A stretch of DNA of 64,000 bases from CAVQZA01 sp963718355 (GTDB lineage: Bacteria; Actinomycetota; Thermoleophilia; Gaiellales; Gaiellaceae), in the NCBI GenBank assembly GCA_963718355.1, contig CAVQZA010000008.1:1-64000 (forward strand), written 5' to 3'. The position numbers were made by a program, and so were the translations under genes. This document shows positions 38,545 through 45,281 of the stretch, piece after piece (the first letter of the stretch is position 1; each line of letters begins with the position of its first letter). The notes under the pieces were generated by a model. That model searched no databases. It saw nothing but the letters and a program-made list of their open reading frames with translations, and was not told the DNA's origin.

Positions 38545-38634
38545 CGAGCTCTGTGACGCCCCGGCACACACCGGCGCGCCTGCAAGTGGACCTCGGAGTG
38601 CGGCATTAGATCCGGGACACGACAGGCGCCATTT

Positions 38635-39693
38635 TTGCTTTTCTGCCTCGCGGCCGCTCTGCTGGTCGCCGGTGTTGCGAGCGCCAACCCGTCGGTCGGC
38701 TCGAAGCAGGCAGAAGCCCAGTCGGTGCTCGCCCAGATCAACCAGATCGACCAGCAGCTCTCGCAGAAGGTCGAGGCCTACAACGGCGCGCGCTACAAGC
38801 TCGGGCAGATCGAGCGCGACCAGCAGGTCAACCGCCACGACCTCGGCGTAGCGCGCAGCAATCTCAAGCAGGCGCAGAAGATGCTGGCGGCGCGGCTCGT
38901 CTCGCTCTTCACCGCCGACCAGGGCAACACGACCCTCGACGTCCTGCTCGGCTCCAAGAGCCTCGACGACCTCCTGAGCAGCATCGACACGGTCAACCGC
39001 GTATCGGACCAGGACGCGCAAGTGCTCACGGAAGTGATCTCGTTCCGCAAGCTCGTGCGCACGCAGGAGCATCAGCTCGCCGACCAGCACGCCGAGCAGG
39101 GCCGCCTCGTCGCGAGCCTCGCCTCGGAGAAGGCGAGCATCGAAGGCCAGCTCGCGCAGCGCAAGCAGCTTCTCTCGTCGATCCAGAGCGAGATCGCCCG
39201 GATCCGCGCGACCGAACGCACGCAGCAGCTTGAGCTCGCGAACCAGGCACGCGCGCGGATCGCCTCGGGGCCGCAGGTGAGCCCCGGGCTCGGCATCGGC
39301 GCGCTGTCGCCCGACGGCGCGAGCGTCGTGCCGGCCTCGCCGTACGGCGGCGTCGTCGGGATCGCGATGCAGTACCTCGGCACGCCTTACGTCTGGGCCG
39401 GTGCGAGCCCCGCCGGCTTCGACTGCTCCGGGTTCACGATGTACGTCTTCTCGCAGGTCGGCGTCTCGCTGCCGCATTACACCGGCGCTCAGTGGGCGAT
39501 GGGCGTTCCCGTTGCGTACAACCAGCTCGAGCCCGGCGACCTCGTGTTCTTCGACGGGCTCGGCCACGTCGGCATCTACATCGGCGGTGGTGAGTTCATC
39601 CATTCGCCGCACACCGGCGACGTCGTGAAGATCTCGAGCCTCAGCGAGGCGTACTACTCCGGCAGCTATGTCGGTGCGCGCCGCATCCTGTAG
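38635..39693 (+). CDS. Secreted NlpC/P60 peptidoglycan endopeptidase with coiled coil
   Basis: The protein of about 352 residues cuts peptidoglycan peptides. After a signal segment (LAAALLVAGVASA) come a long coiled coil (about 25-210) and a C-terminal NlpC/P60 domain with catalytic Cys in FDCSGFTMYVF, His in GHVGIYIGGG and a third polar residue in HSPHTGD. TTG 38635 is the only regular start in frame, but it leaves no positive n-region; the upstream in-frame codons (RSGTRQAPF) would supply one, so the true start may be an unusual codon such as ATT 38605. Together with the divergent 3D protein it forms a wall-remodelling locus. Confidence 0.88.
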   Translation: MLFCLAAALLVAGVASANPSVGSKQAEAQSVLAQINQIDQQLSQKVEAYNGARYKLGQIERDQQVNRHDLGVARSNLKQAQKMLAARLVSLFTADQGNTTLDVLLGSKSLDDLLSSIDTVNRVSDQDAQVLTEVISFRKLVRTQEHQLADQHAEQGRLVASLASEKASIEGQLAQRKQLLSSIQSEIARIRATERTQQLELANQARARIASGPQVSPGLGIGALSPDGASVVPASPYGGVVGIAMQYLGTPYVWAGASPAGFDCSGFTMYVFSQVGVSLPHYTGAQWAMGVPVAYNQLEPGDLVFFDGLGHVGIYIGGGEFIHSPHTGDVVKISSLSEAYYSGSYVGARRIL

Positions 39694-39708
39694 AGCTCGA
39701 ACGCGCGG

Positions 39709-41409
39709 CTACTCGGCGTAGAGCGCGTCGATCTCGGCGGCGAAGTGCTCCTGCACGACCTTGCGCTTCAGCTTCAGGGTCGGCGTGATCTCGCCCGCCT
39801 CGGCCGAGAAATCGCGCGGCAGGATGCGGAAGCGCTTGATCTGTTCGTGACGCGAGAGGTCGGTATTCGTCTCGTCCACGGCAGCCTGGATCCGCTCCTG
39901 GATGTCGGGGAGCCCGCGCGCGCTCTCCTCGAGTGTGATCAGCGCCGCCACGTAGGGCCGCCGGTCTCCGACGACGACCGCCTGCGACACGTACGGCGAG
40001 GCCTTGAGCAGGCCCTCGAGGTTCGCCGGCGCGACATTCTTGCCGCCCGCCGTGATCAGGATGTCCTTCATCCGGTCGGTGATCGTCACGAAGGCGTCGG
40101 CGTCGATCGAGGCGACGTCGCCGGAGTGGAGCCAGCCGTCGTCGCCCAGAATCGCACGCGTCGCCTCCGGCTCCTTGAAGTAGCCCAGGAAGACCGTGTC
40201 GCTCTTGATCAGCAGCTCATCGTCCTCGCCGAGCCGCAGTTCGGTGCCCGGGAGCGCCGGCCCGACGGTGCCGAAGCGGTAGCCGTCGACGCGGTTCACG
40301 GTCGCCGCCGAGGTGCACTCGGTGAGGCCGTAGCCCTCGAGGATCAGGATGTCGAGCGCGTGGAAGAACTCGGCGACCTCCTTCGCGAGCGGCGCGCCGC
40401 CCGAGATGCCGATTCGCAGCTTCCCGCCCAGCCGCGCCTGCACCTTCGAGTAGACGAGCTTCGAGGCGACGCGGTGCTGCAGCGCGAGCCCGGCCGGGAT
40501 CGGCTTGCGCGCGACCTCGAGCGCGCTGACCCGCTTGCCGACCGAGACGGCCCAGTCGATCAGCCGCCGCTTGGCTCCCGTCGCCGCCTCGAACTGCTCG
40601 AGCACCGCTGTGTGCACCTTCTCGTACACGCGGGGCACGCTCGGGAACACGGTGGGCGAAACGGAGAGGAGCGCGTCGCCGACCGCGAGCGGGTCGGGGA
40701 GGAAGGCGATCGTGAAGCCGATGTACGGGCCGGAGAGGTGCATCAGCCGCCCGAAGTTGTGCGCCAGCGGCAGGAACAGCAACATCGAGTCGCCGGGAAT
40801 CGTGAAGTTGGGGAGATCGTCGGCGACGGCGACCATCGCGTAGTAGTTGAGGTGCGAGATCATGCAGGCCTTCGGCGGCCCGGTCGTGCCGGAGGTGTAG
40901 ATGTAGGTGTAGACATCGTTCTCGCGGATCGCCGCGACGGCCTCGTTCAGCTCGTGCGGATGCTCGGCGGCGTAGGCGCGCCCCTGCTCGGCGAGCTCGT
41001 CGAGGCCTGCGAAGGTCAGGACGTGGCGGAGCTGCGGGCCGCCCTCGAGCTTCGCGAGGTCCGCGTCGCCCTCGACCAGCACGCCGATCGCCTCGGAGTG
41101 CTCGAGGATGTAGTGGCAGTCCTTCGGCGAGCTGTTCTGGTAGATCGCCGCCGTGATCGCGCCGACGCAGGCCGCGGCGAAGTCGAAGAGCGCCCACTCG
41201 AGCCGCGTCGAGCCGAGGATCGCGATCGTGTCGCCCTTGCGGATTCCTCGCGCCAGCAGTCCGTTCGCGAGCGCGTCGACCTGCTCGGCCGCCTCGTTCC
41301 ACGAGACCTGGCTCCAGCCGTCGCCGTTCTGGACGAGGTAGGCGGGAACCGTCGCATCGCGCGCCGAGCCCTTCCTCCACAGCTCCGGGATTGTCCGCAG
41401 GCCCGCCAT
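39709..41409 (-). CDS. fadD: Long-chain fatty-acid-CoA ligase (AMP-forming)
   Basis: The 566-residue enzyme activates fatty acids to acyl-CoA through an acyl-adenylate. The P-loop-like TYIYTSGTTGPPK motif, the EGYGLTE motif, the HSGDV aspartate and the DRMKD hinge with GGKNVAPANLE are present. The length and C-terminal part fit the FAA1/FadD15-type group. The ATG lies 7 nt after TAAGCT (41417-41422 on the minus strand), a leaderless arrangement. Chain-length preference cannot be told from sequence. Confidence 0.9.
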   Translation of the reverse strand: MAGLRTIPELWRKGSARDATVPAYLVQNGDGWSQVSWNEAAEQVDALANGLLARGIRKGDTIAILGSTRLEWALFDFAAACVGAITAAIYQNSSPKDCHYILEHSEAIGVLVEGDADLAKLEGGPQLRHVLTFAGLDELAEQGRAYAAEHPHELNEAVAAIRENDVYTYIYTSGTTGPPKACMISHLNYYAMVAVADDLPNFTIPGDSMLLFLPLAHNFGRLMHLSGPYIGFTIAFLPDPLAVGDALLSVSPTVFPSVPRVYEKVHTAVLEQFEAATGAKRRLIDWAVSVGKRVSALEVARKPIPAGLALQHRVASKLVYSKVQARLGGKLRIGISGGAPLAKEVAEFFHALDILILEGYGLTECTSAATVNRVDGYRFGTVGPALPGTELRLGEDDELLIKSDTVFLGYFKEPEATRAILGDDGWLHSGDVASIDADAFVTITDRMKDILITAGGKNVAPANLEGLLKASPYVSQAVVVGDRRPYVAALITLEESARGLPDIQERIQAAVDETNTDLSRHEQIKRFRILPRDFSAEAGEITPTLKLKRKVVQEHFAAEIDALYAE

Positions 41410-41486
41410 GCCGACTAGCTTACGGCAGGCAGGAGGCGAGGCGGTGCAGGCGAATTCGTCCGGTCCTGCCTAGAATTCGAGGTGAC

Positions 41487-42338
41487 ATGCGCACTACCTG
41501 GAACGGCGCGATCAGCTTCGGGCTGGTCACAATCCCAATCGGCCTCGCGATCGCGACCGAGCCGCGCGCGAAAGCGTCCGACGTGACCTTCCGGACGCTG
41601 CACCGCGAGTGCGGCACGCCGATCAAGCAGAAGCGCTGGTGCCCGTTCCACGACCGCGAGGTCGGGCCCGACGAGGTCGTCAAGGGCTGGGAGGTCTCGA
41701 AGGGGCAGTTCGTCCTGATCGAGGACGAGGAGCTCGAGGCGATCGAGGTCGATACCTCGCCGTCGGTCGACATCGAGCGCTTCGTGCAGCTCGAGGAGAT
41801 CGACCCGATCTTCTTCGACCGCACGTACTACCTTGCCCCGTCGAGCCAGGCTGCTGCGCGTCGCCCTTACGTGTTGCTGCTGGCCGCGATGCGTGAGACG
41901 AACATGGCCGCGCTCGGGCGCTTCGTCCTCCGCGGCTCCGAGAAGATCTGCCTGATCCGCCCCTACGGCAACGCACTCGCGCTCGAGACGTTGTTTCTCG
42001 CCGAGGACATCCGCTCGAAGGCGGAGATCGAGGAGATCGTGGCCGAGGGCGAGGTCAAGGACGCCGAGCTCGATCTCGCGCGCCAGGTGATAGCCAGCCT
42101 CGCCGGCCCGTTCGAGCCTGACTCGCTCGTGAGTCACTACCGTCGCAACCTGCACGAGCTGCTCGAGGCGAAGCGGGCCGGCGCGCCGATCCCGGAGCCG
42201 CAGCCGGTGCCGGAGGCGACGCCGTCCGCCGACCTCCTCGATGCGTTGCGCGCATCGATCGCGGAGGCGAAGAAGCCGGCCGCCCGCGCGAAGAAGCCCG
42301 CACCGAAGAAGGCGCGGACTTCGACGAAGAAGACTTAG
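41487..42338 (+). CDS. ku: Non-homologous end-joining protein Ku
   Basis: The 283-residue protein binds DNA double-strand ends and recruits LigD. RTTWNGAISFGLVTIPIGL at the start, LHRECGTPIKQKRWCPFHDREV and the central FFDRTYYLAPSSQAAARRPYVLL are family hallmarks. The last 30 residues or so are Lys/Ala/Pro-rich, as in mycobacterial Ku tails that hold DNA. No ligD lies in the window. Start at ATG 41487 with a TAGAAT hexamer 10 nt upstream. Confidence 0.95.
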   Translation: MRTTWNGAISFGLVTIPIGLAIATEPRAKASDVTFRTLHRECGTPIKQKRWCPFHDREVGPDEVVKGWEVSKGQFVLIEDEELEAIEVDTSPSVDIERFVQLEEIDPIFFDRTYYLAPSSQAAARRPYVLLLAAMRETNMAALGRFVLRGSEKICLIRPYGNALALETLFLAEDIRSKAEIEEIVAEGEVKDAELDLARQVIASLAGPFEPDSLVSHYRRNLHELLEAKRAGAPIPEPQPVPEATPSADLLDALRASIAEAKKPAARAKKPAPKKARTSTKKT

Positions 42339-42340
42339 CC

Positions 42341-42514
42341 CTAGGCGGCTTGTATGGGCGCGACCGTGAGCGCCTGAAGCTGCGCCTGGAACAGGAACTT
42401 GTCGATCTTGCCGTGGTAGATCGGCACGCCTTCGGTCATGCACACGCGGATTACCTCGTCGCGATCGATGCCGAGCTCTGCGGAAAGCTCTTCGGGCGTG
42501 AGGTGATTTGGCAT
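42341..42514 (-). CDS. 57-residue helix-turn-helix-like protein behind an attenuator
   Basis: The predicted product (MPNHLTPEELSAELGID...) is acidic to neutral and its first 45 residues resemble small MerR/excisionase-type DNA-binding domains (LTPEELSAELGIDRDEVIRVC, then a possible wing IYHGKIDKFLF). ATG 42514 is preferred to the longer in-frame start because AAAGGAG lies 5 nt before it (42520-42526). The mRNA leader holds a terminator and a competing stem that overlaps a nine-codon leader peptide, so expression seems to be set by attenuation. I do not recognise the family and its target is unknown. It lies tail to tail with ku, 2 nt apart. Confidence 0.7.
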   Translation of the reverse strand: MPNHLTPEELSAELGIDRDEVIRVCMTEGVPIYHGKIDKFLFQAQLQALTVAPIQAA

Positions 42515-42540
42515 AGGTGCTCCTTTCCGAGCGGGGCACG

Positions 42541-42622
42541 AAAAAACCCGCCGGCGCAAAGTGCGCTCAGACGGGCTCGGTCGTTGCCTCTCTGTGGGTG
42601 ACGGCGCGACTCAACGAGCCCG
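42541..42622 (-). promoter_or_regulatory. Attenuator: terminator and competing antiterminator
   Basis: Read on the minus strand, CCCGTC (42575-42570) pairs with GGCGGG (42552-42547) around an inner 5-bp hairpin and is followed by six T (42546-42541): an intrinsic terminator. The same CCCG bases are part of CGAGCCCG, which can instead pair with CGGGCTCG further upstream (42622-42612 with 42586-42572, 11 pairs and a small bulge). The two folds exclude each other, as in amino-acid operon or whiB7-type attenuators. Confidence 0.7.
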
Positions 42623-42640
42623 CCCTCTGAAACTGCTCAT
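42611..42640 (-). CDS. Putative leader peptide MSSFRGRAR
   Basis: A nine-codon ORF (ATG 42640-42638, TGA 42613-42611) begins about 8 nt after the -10 hexamer, so it may be translated from a leaderless mRNA. Its last codons (Arg, Ala, Arg, stop) overlap the 5' arm of the antiterminator. A ribosome finishing the peptide would block that arm and let the terminator form; stalling or absence of translation would allow read-through. Three arginines in the last five codons suggest a signal, but this is inference. Confidence 0.5.
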   Translation of the reverse strand: MSSFRGRAR

Positions 42641-42648
42641 CGCCGTGA

Positions 42649-42677
42649 ACTCTACTATCGAGGGATGACGGACGCAA
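42649..42677 (-). promoter_or_regulatory. Promoter of the attenuated gene
   Basis: On the minus strand TTGCGT (42677-42672) and TAGAGT (42654-42649) are 17 nt apart, a good actinobacterial sigma-70-type promoter. The start of transcription would fall near 42642, right at the leader-peptide ATG. Confidence 0.55.
42653..42658 (+). promoter_or_regulatory. -10 element for the alpha/beta hydrolase gene
   Basis: TACTAT ends 6 nt before ATG 42665, fitting leaderless transcription. It overlaps the divergent -10 of the attenuated gene, so the two promoters may compete. Confidence 0.45.
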
Positions 42678-43552
42678 AGGATCTTGCCGGCTTCGAGGAG
42701 CGTCGGGCCGAGGTCGCGGGTGCGTCGCTCCGGTACTTCGTCGGCGGCACGGGGCCGCCGCTCGTGCTCGTGCACGGGCTTGCGGGAGCGGCGTCGAACT
42801 GGGTCGAGCTCGCTCCGCTGCTCGCTCGTCGCCACCGGTTGCTGCTCCCCGAGCTGCCCGGTCACGGCGGCTCGGAGCCGCTCGCCTCGGCGCCGACGCT
42901 GGATCCGTTTGCGGACTGTGTCGTCGAGCTGGCCCGGCGCGAGGAGATGCTGCCTGCTGCGTTCGCCGGTCACTCGCTGGGCGGGACGGTCGCGTTGCGC
43001 GCCGGCGCTCGGTTTCAGGACGACGTCTCGGCGGTCGTCCTGCTCGCCGGTGCGGGGATCGGGTCGGCGACGCCGACCCTCGAGGGCAAAATCATCATCT
43101 CGCTGCTCGGCCGTCCGGCGCGCGCCGTGGCGCCGTTCGGGCCGCTGATCGCGGCGCGGCCATCGGCGCGCTGGCCCGTGTTCGGGCACTGGCAGGCGGC
43201 CGATCCGCCGGCACTCTCGGCCGCTGCGACGGAGGGCTTCCTCGCCGGGCCCGGGCTCCACACCCACGTGGGCCAGGCCGCGAGCGCTCTTGCTGCGGAG
43301 GACGCGCGCTTCGGGCTCGAGGATGTGCGCTGCCCGTGTCTGTGCGTGTGGGGCGCCGACGACCACATGGTGCCGCTTGCCGACGGCTTCGACTTCGCGC
43401 GTCGTCTCCGCGCGCCGCTGCGGGTGATCGCCGACTGCGGCCACCTGTTGATCGGCGAGCGCCCGGGCGCCTGCGCCGATGCGATCGAGAGCTTTCTAGA
43501 TCGGGTTGGGGATCTCGAGGAACTCCCACTCGAGCCCGAACTCGCCGGCTAG
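42665..43552 (+). CDS. Alpha/beta-fold hydrolase
   Basis: The 295-residue protein has the HGLAGAASNW oxyanion region, nucleophile Ser in GHSLGG (about residue 102), aspartate in WGADDHMVP and histidine in DCGHLL. This is the general pattern of small-molecule esterases and epoxide- or lactone-cleaving hydrolases. No neighbour points to a substrate. No signal peptide is seen, so it acts in the cytosol. Its last 57 bases overlap the NIF3 gene on the other strand. Confidence 0.85.
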   Translation: MTDAKDLAGFEERRAEVAGASLRYFVGGTGPPLVLVHGLAGAASNWVELAPLLARRHRLLLPELPGHGGSEPLASAPTLDPFADCVVELARREEMLPAAFAGHSLGGTVALRAGARFQDDVSAVVLLAGAGIGSATPTLEGKIIISLLGRPARAVAPFGPLIAARPSARWPVFGHWQAADPPALSAAATEGFLAGPGLHTHVGQAASALAAEDARFGLEDVRCPCLCVWGADDHMVPLADGFDFARRLRAPLRVIADCGHLLIGERPGACADAIESFLDRVGDLEELPLEPELAG

Positions 43553-44239
43553 GCGTTCGGCGAGAGCCTGAACGCCGAGGCGCTCGGTCGCGTAGTGGCC
43601 GGCGGCGACGAAGCTGATCCCGAGCTCTCGTGCCGTGTGGAGCGTCGGCTCCTCGGGCTCGCCGGTGAGGTAGACGTCGTAGCCCTCGCGCGCCGCAAGG
43701 ATCAGGTCGTGTCCCGCCGAGCCGGTGGCGACCGCGACCCGGCGCACCGGATCGGGCCCTTCTGCGAATACGAGTGGCTCTCGGTCGGTCGCCTCGCGGA
43801 TCCGCGCGACGAGCTCGGCCAGCGGCAGCGGCGCGGGTAGGCGGCCGCCGACACCGAAGCCCTGGAACGAGGCGTCGACCTCGACACCGAGTCGCGCCGC
43901 CAGCTGGGCGGCGTTGCCGAGAACCGCGTGGGCGTCGAGCGGCAGGTGGTAGGCGGCGAGCGTGAGGTCGGCGTCGAACAGCGCCTGGAGCCGTCCGCGC
44001 TGGCGCGCGTCGACGACGAGCGGCTCGTTGCGCCACCAGATGCCGTGATGGACGAGAAGGAGCTGCGCGCCCGACGACGCGGCGGCGCGGAAGAGCTCGA
44101 GCGAGGCCGAGACGCCGCAAGCGAGCTTCGTCACCTCGCGCGCGCCGAGCACCTGCGCCCCGGCAGGCCCGAACTCGCGGTAGGAGCCGACGTCGAGCAG
44201 TTCGTCGGCGAAGGCGACAATCTCGTCGCGGCGGGCCAC
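43496..44239 (-). CDS. NIF3-like dinuclear metal-centre protein
   Basis: The 247-residue protein matches the NIF3/YbgI family, hexamers with two metal ions. Metal-ligand candidates are the histidines of LLVHHGIWW and of AAGHYATER. The family is named for similarity to GTP cyclohydrolase 1 type 2, but its reaction is unsettled. The GTG start lies 6 nt after TAGAAT (44246-44251 on the minus strand), a leaderless arrangement. The 57-base tail-to-tail overlap with the hydrolase is unusually long. Confidence 0.88.
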   Translation of the reverse strand: MARRDEIVAFADELLDVGSYREFGPAGAQVLGAREVTKLACGVSASLELFRAAASSGAQLLLVHHGIWWRNEPLVVDARQRGRLQALFDADLTLAAYHLPLDAHAVLGNAAQLAARLGVEVDASFQGFGVGGRLPAPLPLAELVARIREATDREPLVFAEGPDPVRRVAVATGSAGHDLILAAREGYDVYLTGEPEEPTLHTARELGISFVAAGHYATERLGVQALAERLAGEFGLEWEFLEIPNPI

Positions 44240-44253
44240 GAGCGCATTCTAGG

Positions 44254-44736
44254 ATGGCGCCCGTGGGCGTTCGACTCAGGCCGATGCGCGAGGACGAGTA
44301 CGAGGCCTTCTACGCCGACGGTGTGGAGCGGTACGCGAACGACATCGTCGAGAACGGCGGCTTCGAACGGGAGTACGCGCGGACGAAGAGCATCGAGGAC
44401 TTCGCGCAGATCCTGCCGGACGGGCTGGCGTCGTCGAATCAGCACGTCCTGGTCGTCGAGGACGACGCGGGTCAGAGCGTCGGCAGCCTCTGGTGGGCGA
44501 TCCGGACGAACCAGGTCGACGCGGACTACGCGTTCGTCTACAACGTCGTGATCGACGAGGCGGAGCGGGGCCGCGGTCTCGGGCGCGCCGCGATGCTCGC
44601 CCTCGAGGACGACGTGCGCTCGGCCGGGCTCGACCGGATCGAGCTGAACGTGTTCGGCGGCAACGAGGTTGCCCGCGGGCTCTACCGCTCCCTCGGCTTC
44701 GCGGAATCGGCTGTCTACATGGGGAAGAACGTCTAG
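44254..44736 (+). CDS. GNAT-family N-acetyltransferase
   Basis: The 160-residue protein has the GNAT acetyl-CoA loop RGRGLGRAAM (about residues 109-118), a preceding beta strand (FVYNVVIDEAE) and the end motif GLYRSLGFAESAVYMGK. The substrate amine is unknown. An internal GTG three codons later (44263) is an alternative start. It is divergent from NIF3 and ends tail to tail with ssb (4-base overlap). Confidence 0.88.
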   Translation: MAPVGVRLRPMREDEYEAFYADGVERYANDIVENGGFEREYARTKSIEDFAQILPDGLASSNQHVLVVEDDAGQSVGSLWWAIRTNQVDADYAFVYNVVIDEAERGRGLGRAAMLALEDDVRSAGLDRIELNVFGGNEVARGLYRSLGFAESAVYMGKNV

Positions 44737-45071
44737 GCAGCAGCTCCTTCGAACGGCGCCTCGGCGGGGTCGGGCGCCGAGAGGAACTGGACGCGGTTCG
44801 CGACGACCTCGATCGCGGTGCGCCGCTTGCCCTCCTCTTCCCACGAGCGGCTGCGCAGGCGCCCGTCGACGGCCACGCTGCGGCCCTTCGCGAGATGGCG
44901 CTCGCAGGCCTCCGCCTGCTTGTTCCAGACTGCGATCTGGACGAAGTCGGCGCCGCCGGCCGGCGTCGGCCGGTCGATCGCCAGCAGGAAGTTCGCCACC
45001 TTCTTCTCCTCGCCGAGGTCCTTCAGCTCGACGTCGCTCGCGAGGTTGCCGATCAGCGTCACTACGTTCAT
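44733..45071 (-). CDS. ssb: Single-stranded DNA-binding protein, short form
   Basis: The 112-residue OB-fold protein (NVVTLIGNLASDVELKDL, VANFLLAID, DFVQIAVWNKQAEACERHLAKG) binds single-stranded DNA. ATG 45071 is chosen because GGAGGAG lies just before it; longer in-frame reading runs back through the tRNA and is rejected. The protein lacks the long Gly/Pro tail and the acidic DDxPF tip used to recruit repair proteins, ending in APFEGAAA. It is therefore probably a secondary SSB, with the main copy elsewhere. Confidence 0.85.
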   Translation of the reverse strand: MNVVTLIGNLASDVELKDLGEEKKVANFLLAIDRPTPAGGADFVQIAVWNKQAEACERHLAKGRSVAVDGRLRSRSWEEEGKRRTAIEVVANRVQFLSAPDPAEAPFEGAAA

Positions 45072-45164
45072 CTCGTCTCCTCCGTTGTCGATAGAGGCAA
45101 CGTAGCGCGACAAGTGTGACGCGTCTGTGTCGGAAGTGCGCCGAGTCGCTAACCTATGCCCGCT

Positions 45165-45238
45165 CGGGGTGTGGCGCAGCCTGGTAGCGCGCTCCGTTCG
45201 GGTCGGAGAGGTCCCCAGTTCAAATCTGGGCACCCCGA
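45165..45238 (+). tRNA. tRNA-Pro (anticodon CGG)
   Basis: The full cloverleaf can be drawn: 7-bp acceptor stem CGGGGTG/CACCCCG, D arm GCGC/GCGC, anticodon stem CTCCG/CGGAG with loop TTCGGGT (anticodon CGG), T arm CCCAG-TTCAAAT-CTGGG and discriminator A. It decodes CCG, a frequent proline codon in this genome. CCA is not encoded. Confidence 0.95.
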
Positions 45239-45245
45239 TCGAGCA

Positions 45246-45275
45246 GGGCCCTGTCCGGCGCGGCCGGCAGGGCCC
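45246..45275 (+). terminator. Hairpin after tRNA-Pro
   Basis: GGGCCCTG (45246-45253) pairs with CAGGGCCC (45268-45275), with a second 5-bp stem CCGGC/GCCGG inside and one bulged T. No T-run follows. It lies between the tRNA and the end of an opposing MFS gene, so it may end transcription from both sides. Confidence 0.6.
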
Positions 45276-45281
45276 GCACTC

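Noticed and set aside
38425..38634. Cyclic-di-AMP riboswitch before the NlpC/P60 gene
   Set aside because: Such riboswitches precede wall hydrolases in actinobacteria, but the conserved segments could not be found here.
42520..42660. Known riboswitch class (cobalamin, SAM, fluoride, guanidine) before the 57-residue protein
   Set aside because: None of the conserved cores of these classes was recognised; leader-peptide attenuation explains the layout better.
45072..45233. Longer N-terminal reading of ssb
   Set aside because: It runs back into tRNA-Pro and gives a sequence unlike SSB; ATG 45071 has a strong ribosome-binding site.
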